Assembly: GCA_028282905.1 (NCBI GenBank)
Contig: JANQGW010000162.1
Coordinates: forward strand, 1-44,834
Source: Sedimentisphaerales bacterium
GTDB taxonomy: Bacteria; Planctomycetota; Phycisphaerae; Sedimentisphaerales; Anaerohalosphaeraceae
Reading direction: 5' to 3'
DNA: 44,834 nt
A program made the position numbers and the translations under genes. Under the pieces are notes generated by a model, which saw only the letters and a list, made by a program, of their open reading frames with translations, did no database searches and had not been told where the DNA came from. Positions 40,501-44,834 of the stretch are shown here, in pieces. Numbering within the stretch: position 1 is the stretch's first letter; the number at the start of each line of letters is the position of its first letter.

Positions 40501-41643
40501 CGGCACTTCCGGTTCGGGCTGTGGTTTAATTGGTGGACTGTTTGTATCAGCCGATTGACTTTCTTTTTGTTTTTCAATTGATTCGATGCCCTGCTTGACG
40601 GCCTGCCGGACTTTTTGCTCTGTATCAGAAGTCTCCAGCAATTTTAATGCTTCGAAGGCCTCGTCCGTGCCGATCTCAGACAGGTAGTTAGCGACCGCCA
40701 ATTTGGTCTCCGTTGTTCCGGCTTCAAACAGCGCTGCCAATGTCTTCATGTCCGCAGTTTCATAACCGGCCAGAGCAAGCTCTAATTGTTTAGCGGGTGA
40801 CAGTTCACTTAAAGTAACCTTAGCCAGATATTGCTTTAAACCTGAAATCTTTATATCCAGGTCATATCCTTCCGGCGGCATTGTAGCAAACAGCGAGTTT
40901 TGATACTGAACATCAAAGACGAAGTCCTCAAAGACAATTTTGCGATCAGCCTGCGGATGAATAACTTCCAGTTTCACCGGCCTTCCGGTTTCCACATCAG
41001 CCCAGATCGTGATATCATTCTGACTGTTAGCAGTGCGGAAGCCCTGCACTCGGACACCATGCACAGTTTGCAGATCGAGTCTTTGGGCGTCGCTTTCCTT
41101 CATACGAGACAGCATGAGTAAAAAGTCCGGATCCTTAGCCGGCCCCATGGAATAATTGGTGCTGAGCCGGGCATACTTCTTTGCATCATTAAAGGAAAGT
41201 GTACGAACAGGACACTCTCTCAAGTCGAAGACATAGACATCGCCATTATCTCGTTTTTCCCGACGCTGGGATTGATTAAGATGCATTACCCTCGCACTGT
41301 ATTTTTTAACGTCATTATAATACGTTGTACGGGTACATTCATACGGTCGTAATTCCTTGATTTGTTCGACCACATCGGCCCATGCTAAAGTGGTTCCCTT
41401 GCCTTGTGTTAAAAAGAAAAATGCTCCAATTAGAATTATTGCCGCGGCAGCGGTTTTGGTGATGTTGGATTTCATGATTTTGCTCCAGGTTTGCCAAACG
41501 CTGCGAGACGATTTGCTGGAGGCGGATTGCGCGTAAGCCGCCAGCATTTGCTCGCGCAAGGCGGTTTTATGCCGGCTGTCGGCGGAATCGTCGATGTTCA
41601 AACCTGCGACGATTCGCTCAAATTGTTTTTCCGCGTCGTTCAT
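37570..41643 (-). CDS. Giant membrane-anchored multidomain protein: sigma-coupled N-terminus, carboxypeptidase-regulatory-like repeats, degenerate redoxin
   Basis: 1357 residues. Residues 1-50 (MNDAEKQFERIVAGLNIDDS...) are cytoplasmic and helical, in the position of an anti-sigma segment; its ATG overlaps the stop of the ECF sigma gene (ATGA). A single membrane helix spans about 62-80. Next comes an outer-membrane-lipoprotein-sorting-like domain (about 88-280), then a helical linker. About eight carboxypeptidase-regulatory-like beta-sandwich repeats follow (about 405-1210), recognisable by GGIVTDSAGNPLEGVKV, IGMVKDEAGNPVKGARL, NGRVVDFEGNPVAGATV and DGVVVDIDGKPLEGVRV. The C-terminal 140 residues are a thioredoxin fold (DPAPDFNIEKL, QIPQSILIGPEGKI) in which the CxxC site is replaced by TAPMFEE, so it lacks redox cysteines. 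Likely a periplasmic sensor or adhesin that signals to the sigma factor. Confidence 0.85.
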   Translation of the reverse strand: MNDAEKQFERIVAGLNIDDSADSRHKTALREQMLAAYAQSASSKSSRSVWQTWSKIMKSNITKTAAAAIILIGAFFFLTQGKGTTLAWADVVEQIKELRPYECTRTTYYNDVKKYSARVMHLNQSQRREKRDNGDVYVFDLRECPVRTLSFNDAKKYARLSTNYSMGPAKDPDFLLMLSRMKESDAQRLDLQTVHGVRVQGFRTANSQNDITIWADVETGRPVKLEVIHPQADRKIVFEDFVFDVQYQNSLFATMPPEGYDLDIKISGLKQYLAKVTLSELSPAKQLELALAGYETADMKTLAALFEAGTTETKLAVANYLSEIGTDEAFEALKLLETSDTEQKVRQAVKQGIESIEKQKESQSADTNSPPIKPQPEPEVPFENTADDLEKTAVEAKAPIEAKEGSPIVIKVVEKDTGKPIDDADIRTYDRGSKYFKTDADGICVVTAGLNGGTCINLFAAKDGYVGQGFSVGEGRFIDYFPEEVVFKLEKGTIIGGIVTDSAGNPLEGVKVHFIINDGDGIDKAPETDVRFEQKTDKDGRWICNTAPADIDWFSIYADYADYATGRSYVDKNEIVQQLRAQTHVIQMDAGYSIIGMVKDEAGNPVKGARLQLGSWYGQNDRDHRTYTDESGYFDFLHLTIGKWGPSYEFVEGQGTVPVRRHFEYITVTADGFAPQSMQVFFKEKQMDLEFVLIPGEPINGRVVDFEGNPVAGATVRADDLGARITDEIRSIDWNTKTDSEGRFVWQHAPVEKVRLVISKKGYMDFETQRLLPSESEYEFVLNPKVRVKGQVVDAVTKEPITEFIFRRHEGGYISSPKQIAESEGRFETAFAEQGETFTITFEADGYKPAASRKISLIEQDVELRIEMQPDAGIDGVVVDIDGKPLEGVRVIIPKGTLHIDNMKIELSRLRYHYHTKTDAQGRFHLGPVAQEKYSLLVLEETGYLYIHSPDFPEDGRFALQPYATIVGTYFKGSKPVANKRISINYPRYHQVARGNGVWEMGLAFDYFVQTDNEGQFVFDKLIHGTARILIEPTKYVELNAGETKEIQLGGDGLMVTGHFLTPNGEVLNAGFGDCSIRLQRIYDTLPFPESEWPLPDNADVMDYAALMKWFAEFSVSDDGGQWIQDIQDKYGELQKDYTEKTDTNGRFEMPNVEPGTYLLTLRVRPWQDPDNFPRQVDYDKGQIAFASSIVVVPEFETAEQMDTPVDVGTLQSRKSPLVVGDPAPDFNIEKLKSAGRIRLSDYRGKTVLLNFTAPMFEEIMPDKAAMLKKVCEQTAAKAAVFNVAVEQLPWKYMRKKMKPACTLPGVYGVAQMGQSKIYVDYEVGQIPQSILIGPEGKILWKGEPGEELLDLLADLS

Positions 41644-42206
41644 AACGAATCCCTCATATCTGCAAAACCGCCATCGGCGGCGCTTAGCGATTGTCGTAAT
41701 TTTTTCAGTCCCCGATGCAGAATGACGCGCACCGAGTTTTCACGCTTGTTGATGATGGTTGCGATCTGACTGTAAGACAGGTTTTCAAAAAATCGCAGCG
41801 TGATGATGGTCTGCTCGATTTCTTTGAGCCGGGCAATCGCGGCGTACACCGCCGGCCAGTCGGCGACAGGCGGCGCGGAGGCTTCGTCGGTTTCGCTCTG
41901 CCTGTGTCTCTCCTGTTGGAATTTCTCAAAGATTTTACGCCGGCGTAAGTTCTTGCGGATATATGAGTTGCATTGATTCACCGCAATCGCGTACACCCAG
42001 CCGGAAAATTCATGTTCGCTGCTGCCTTCGAAGGCGTCAAACTGTTCGGCAACGCTGAGAAAAACCTGGCTGGTCACATCTTCGGCGGCCGTCCTGCAGA
42101 ACAGCCGGTGTACGCAGTAGGCATATATCCGCCCGTACCAGGCGTCATACAACGACGCCAGGGCCGCGGTGCTGCTGGACCGAGTTGTCTTTTCCTGTGT
42201 TTTCAT
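41640..42206 (-). CDS. ECF-type RNA polymerase sigma factor
   Basis: 188 residues from ATG 42206; ATGs at 42218 and 42233 are also in frame and none has a clear ribosome site. Region 2 is seen in LYDAWYGRIYAYCVHRLFCRTAAEDVTSQVFL and FSGWVYAIAVNQCNSYIR (read in parts), with region 2.2/2.4 residues in place. Region 4 is YAAIARLKEIEQTIITLRFFENLSYSQIATIINKRENSVRVILHRGLKKLR, in pieces including NLSYSQIATIINKRENSV, the -35-binding helix-turn-helix. It directs RNA polymerase to a dedicated set of promoters. It is translationally coupled by ATGA to the giant membrane protein, which probably holds it inactive. The target promoters are not identifiable here. Confidence 0.92.
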   Translation of the reverse strand: MKTQEKTTRSSSTAALASLYDAWYGRIYAYCVHRLFCRTAAEDVTSQVFLSVAEQFDAFEGSSEHEFSGWVYAIAVNQCNSYIRKNLRRRKIFEKFQQERHRQSETDEASAPPVADWPAVYAAIARLKEIEQTIITLRFFENLSYSQIATIINKRENSVRVILHRGLKKLRQSLSAADGGFADMRDSL

Positions 42207-42241
42207 CGATTGAACCATCATCACACATAACATTGCGCAGG

Positions 42242-42472
42242 GAAAGCATCCGTTACAAAAAAATGGAAAAATCGAGAAAAATTACAATCCCGCTACTTGG
42301 CAGCCTGTAGTCTGTAGGATGGGTGTTTTCCACCCACCGCACCGTATTGCGGAGAACGAAAGGACATGAAGAACGAGACAATAACCATCACGAAGAAAAA
42401 ATGAACTAATCAGTCAAATCAGTGTAATCAGCGTTTCTCTTTTCCCCGCAGTTCGAAATGTGCGCATAAAAA
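42242..42472. other. Spacer upstream of the sigma gene with repeat remnants
   Basis: TGGGTG-TTTT-CCACCCA near 42319-42336 is a small hairpin, and AATCAGTCAAATCAGTGTAA with AATCAGCG near 42407-42433 resembles the degenerate AATC-GTG repeat of 29194 and 31318. No supported coding frame. Confidence 0.4.
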
Positions 42473-42499
42473 AACGCCGATCCCCGTCAGATCGGCGTT
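42473..42499 (-). terminator. Terminator of the 31-aa gene (bidirectional shape)
   Basis: AACGCCGATC (42473-42482) pairs perfectly with GATCGGCGTT (42490-42499). On the minus strand seven T follow immediately, the stronger direction; on the plus strand CTTTT follows. Confidence 0.85.
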
Positions 42500-42545
42500 C
42501 TTTTACAGTAGATGGTGTTACGTGTTTTGTAACCGTTTCACACCT

Positions 42546-42641
42546 TTAGCAAAGTGCGATGAAGCTGGCGATTGCCAGAATCAGAATTTTTTTCTTAGTG
42601 ACCACAAACGGCACCCAAACGCTTTCATAGAACTTTGCCAT
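42546..42641 (-). CDS. Single-helix membrane miniprotein, 31 aa
   Basis: The frame runs from ATG 42641 to TAA 42546-42548. GGGAG lies eight bases before the ATG. The product starts MAKFYESVWVPFVV, continues with a TKKK charge cluster, and ends in a hydrophobic stretch ILILAIASFIALC with a terminal cysteine, suggesting a single membrane-associated helix. It has its own consensus-like promoter (42719-42747) and a strong terminator (42473-42499), so it forms a transcript of about 240 bases with nothing else encoded. No family recognised. Frame length alone would be weak evidence; the complete expression signals make it convincing. Confidence 0.65.
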   Translation of the reverse strand: MAKFYESVWVPFVVTKKKILILAIASFIALC

Positions 42642-42718
42642 TGTTTTTCTCCCAAACTTAGAGCAGCTTCTTCGTTCACCCCCATGACACCGAAGCCATG
42701 TCGTTCATTACAAAAGTG

Positions 42719-42747
42719 ATTATAGCGGCAAAATCGAAAAAACTCAA
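42719..42747 (-). promoter_or_regulatory. Promoter of the 31-aa gene
   Basis: TTGAGT (42742-42747 on the minus strand), exactly 17 bases, and a perfect TATAAT (42719-42724). Start of transcription is expected near 42712, giving a leader of about 70 bases. Confidence 0.7.
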
Positions 42748-42979
42748 GAAAACTCGCCAAATCTAAACATATGCCCTTTAATAATAAACACTTATGTGAT
42801 TTTTAGCCGCGATATTTTTCGCCCCATTTGCCTACTCAAAAAGCCTGAAATTCATCTTTTCTAAATATCTGCCAAACATTCCCATAATATCCGCATTATT
42901 AACATCATTAGAAGTGTTTTTGCAGAGATTCCTTTTATTAGCCGATATACAGCACAGAAACGAGCAATTTGGAGTGGTT

Positions 42980-44374
42980 ATGGTAACGGTATTGTGGTCC
43001 ATCTTAACGTATGTGCTGCTAATCGGCGGGTTTTTGCTGGGTATCGTGCTGATCGCACATATTCTTCTGCAGAAGCGGTCGCCGTCGGGCACGATGGCAT
43101 GGCTGCTGATTATCTTATTCCTGCCGTGGGTGGGGGTGCCGCTCTACTTGTTTTTCGGCGGTCGTAAAATGCGCCGACACGTCGCCCAAAAAGGCGCCAT
43201 CAGCCTGGCATCCGCCCAAGCCATTGACGAAGGCGAGGCGAATGTCATTGACCGGTTGCTTCGATCATACAACCTGCCCGGTGCAGAAGCGGGCCACACT
43301 GTCAAACTCTGCACGACCGGCGAGCAGCGGTTCGAAACCATGCAGGCTATGCTGGCGGGCGCCGAACACAGCATTTATCTTTCGACCTTTATCTACCATG
43401 ACGACACGGTCGGCCAACAGATTCTCAATACGTTGATCGAGCGGGCACGCGCTGGTGCTAAAGTCCGGCTGCTGATGGACGGCTTAGGCTCACTGCACAC
43501 GCGGGCGCGATTTTTCAAACCTTTGGTTGAAGCCGGCGGGCAGTTCGCGTTTTTCATGCCGGTACTGCACCGGCCGTTCCGCGGGCGAACGAATTTGCGC
43601 AATCATCGCAAGATTACGATTGTCGATAATCGCATTGTCATGGCCGGCGGCGCCAATATCGGCAATGAATACATGGGACCGCAATCATATGCTGACCGCT
43701 GGAAAGATTTGGCCTTTACGCTCGAAGGCCCGGCGGTACGTCACTGGCTGAATGTCTTTGCGCGGGACTGGGAATTCGCAGCCAAGCAAACCATTCCGGA
43801 AGACGAAATGCATACACCCGAATCCCCCGACTGCGGCGATGGTGTGGTACAGGTGGTTCCATCGGGGCCGGATGTACCCAGCGATGCGCTGCATGACGCG
43901 ATGCTGTCGATGATTTATGCCGCCCAAAAACAGTTGTGGGTGGTGACGCCGTATTTTGTGCCGGACGATGCGCTGTGCCAGGGGCTGACATTAGCGGCCC
44001 GACGCGACGTCGATGTGCGGATTTTATTGCCCCGCTGCTCTAATCATCCACTGCCGGATATCGTTCGCGGCAACTTCCTGCGTCAGATTCAAAACGCCGG
44101 CGGACTGGTCATGTTTTATACCCCGCGAATGCTGCACTCGAAACTCATGCTCATGGACGAGAAGGTCGCGGTTCTCGGCTCGGCCAATATGGATGTGCGA
44201 AGTTTGCTGCTCAATTACGAAACCGCCATGTTCGTTTACAGCCGGCCCGACATCGCCGCGATCAAGCAATATATCGAAGAATTAGCCGTCCAAACCCAGT
44301 GCGGCATCGCCGATGCCTCTCTTCCTCGCGCCCTCGGCGAATCCATCGTCCGCCTCATCTCACCCTTGCTTTAA
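42980..44374 (+). CDS. cls: Cardiolipin synthase (phospholipase D superfamily)
   Basis: 464 residues from ATG 42980 with GGAG upstream; the frame is open 22 codons earlier without support. Two N-terminal membrane helices (residues 3-28 and about 38-58, ending FLPWVGVPLYLFFGGRK) are the ClsA-type anchor. Two HKD motifs are complete: NHRKITIVDNRIVMAGGANI near residue 212 and HSKLMLMDEKVAVLGSANMD near 393. The enzyme condenses phosphatidylglycerol molecules, or PG with another phospholipid, to cardiolipin in the membrane. Divergent from the 31-aa gene, with which it shares the intergenic region. Confidence 0.94.
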   Translation: MVTVLWSILTYVLLIGGFLLGIVLIAHILLQKRSPSGTMAWLLIILFLPWVGVPLYLFFGGRKMRRHVAQKGAISLASAQAIDEGEANVIDRLLRSYNLPGAEAGHTVKLCTTGEQRFETMQAMLAGAEHSIYLSTFIYHDDTVGQQILNTLIERARAGAKVRLLMDGLGSLHTRARFFKPLVEAGGQFAFFMPVLHRPFRGRTNLRNHRKITIVDNRIVMAGGANIGNEYMGPQSYADRWKDLAFTLEGPAVRHWLNVFARDWEFAAKQTIPEDEMHTPESPDCGDGVVQVVPSGPDVPSDALHDAMLSMIYAAQKQLWVVTPYFVPDDALCQGLTLAARRDVDVRILLPRCSNHPLPDIVRGNFLRQIQNAGGLVMFYTPRMLHSKLMLMDEKVAVLGSANMDVRSLLLNYETAMFVYSRPDIAAIKQYIEELAVQTQCGIADASLPRALGESIVRLISPLL

Positions 44375-44662
44375 TACGATTTCACATTTGCATCGACTGA
44401 CACGGCTTATATAGCACCACTATGCTCTCACACCACACTATCTTGTGGGTGCCAATATATTTCATAGCAACCGTATATTAACACGACCGGAAAGTGCAAA
44501 ACCGTCATCATACAGCAGGAAGACATTATTATTTCGGATTTGTTTTTTGCGATTTCGGTTTAGATGAAAACCATTGCGGACAAACCGGTTCGCCAAACAC
44601 GTTTTAAGATGTGAAAAAAAACACAAAAACGCCTAAAAGCCGGACAAAACGCCTTTTCTGTG

Positions 44663-44691
44663 TTGACATTCGGCGGTTTTAGGACTATATT
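44663..44691 (+). promoter_or_regulatory. Strong promoter with long leader at the right edge
   Basis: TTGACA (44663-44668), 17 bases, TATATT (44686-44691). The leader to the ATG at 44818 is about 120 bases and holds the hairpins GGTCT-GTGTG-AGACC (near 44740) and CGAG-AAAAATA-CTCG (near 44767). The rest of the 44375-44662 gap shows AT-rich non-coding DNA only. Confidence 0.65.
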
Positions 44692-44817
44692 CTACATCCT
44701 TTTGATTCAGCGACGAAAAGCACCTTGACAGGGGTCGTGGTCTGTGTGAGACCGGGACATGAAATAACGAGAAAAATACTCGAATGAATAATGTTTAACG
44801 TATAGGAGATTTTCGAC

Positions 44818-44834
44818 ATGGCAAAGAAAAAAGC
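44818..44834 (+). CDS. Start of a lysine-rich protein, cut by window
   Basis: TAGGAGA lies nine bases before ATG 44818, and the visible codons read MAKKK before the sequence ends. Lysine-rich starts of this kind fit histone-like or ribosomal proteins, but five residues cannot decide. Confidence 0.6.

Noticed and set aside
39586..40581. Plus-strand frame of 331 codons within the giant membrane protein gene
   Set aside because: It is a shadow of the conserved repeat-containing gene on the other strand.
1..44834. CRISPR array, tRNA or rRNA genes, transposases
   Set aside because: No regular spaced repeats, cloverleaf sequences, rRNA stretches or transposase motifs were found on reading both strands.

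Overview
The window reads as chromosomal DNA of a Gram-negative-type bacterium, most likely a planctomycete of the class Phycisphaerae. That placement is inference. It rests on a secreted GLUG-repeat protein with a dockerin-like C-terminus, an ECF sigma factor coupled to a 1357-residue membrane protein with carboxypeptidase-regulatory-like repeats, FHA- and PAS-type histidine kinases without adjacent regulators, and short dispersed palindromes between genes. LptB, HldD and an outer-membrane-type beta barrel argue for an outer membrane with LPS.

Layout. 1-2.4 kb: truncated amrB (MEMO family), then an AT-rich two-gene segment bracketed by a repeat of the amrB 3' end, then a YdjM-like membrane protein. 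2.4-5.6 kb: repeat-rich spacer and a large secreted GLUG protein. 5.7-7.9 kb: tyrS and two small unknown genes. 7.9-10.1 kb: an iron-response block (cytochrome c lipoprotein and beta barrel behind a near-perfect Fur box, then fur), followed by a possible small RNA. 10.1-13.1 kb: parvulin-type PPIase, an ATP-cone protein plus nrdR behind paired NrdR boxes, and a zinc-ribbon miniprotein. 13.2-16.9 kb: a tandem glycine riboswitch with terminator ahead of hydroxypyruvate/glycerate dehydrogenase, aminotransferase and glycerate kinase, which looks like a glycine-sensing route from serine/glycine carbon to 2-phosphoglycerate. 17-22.4 kb: dnaA with a DnaA-box-rich upstream region, and def-fmt-rsmB. 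22.4-24.1 kb: an AT-rich toxin-antitoxin-like pair (PIN/DUF4411 plus XRE-ImmA/IrrE). 24.2-27.0 kb: serine hydrolase, lptB, and a frameshifted membrane-protein gene. 27.2-33.9 kb: GcvT-like protein, phosphoesterase, yidC-mnmE-FHA kinase. 34-37.3 kb: PAS kinase with a cysteine cluster, TIM-barrel isomerase, hldD. 37.5-42.2 kb: the giant membrane protein and its ECF sigma factor. 42.4-42.8 kb: a self-contained transcription unit for a 31-residue membrane miniprotein. 43-44.4 kb: cardiolipin synthase. At the right edge a strong promoter and long leader precede a lysine-rich protein cut by the window.

The most interesting candidates are the glycine-riboswitch operon, the 31-residue protein unit at 42.5 kb, the fur-adjacent small RNA candidate, the paired NrdR boxes in front of nrdR plus a stand-alone ATP-cone gene, the amrB-end insertion, and the sigma factor/giant protein pair. 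No CRISPR array, rRNA, tRNA, transposase or integrase gene was recognised.
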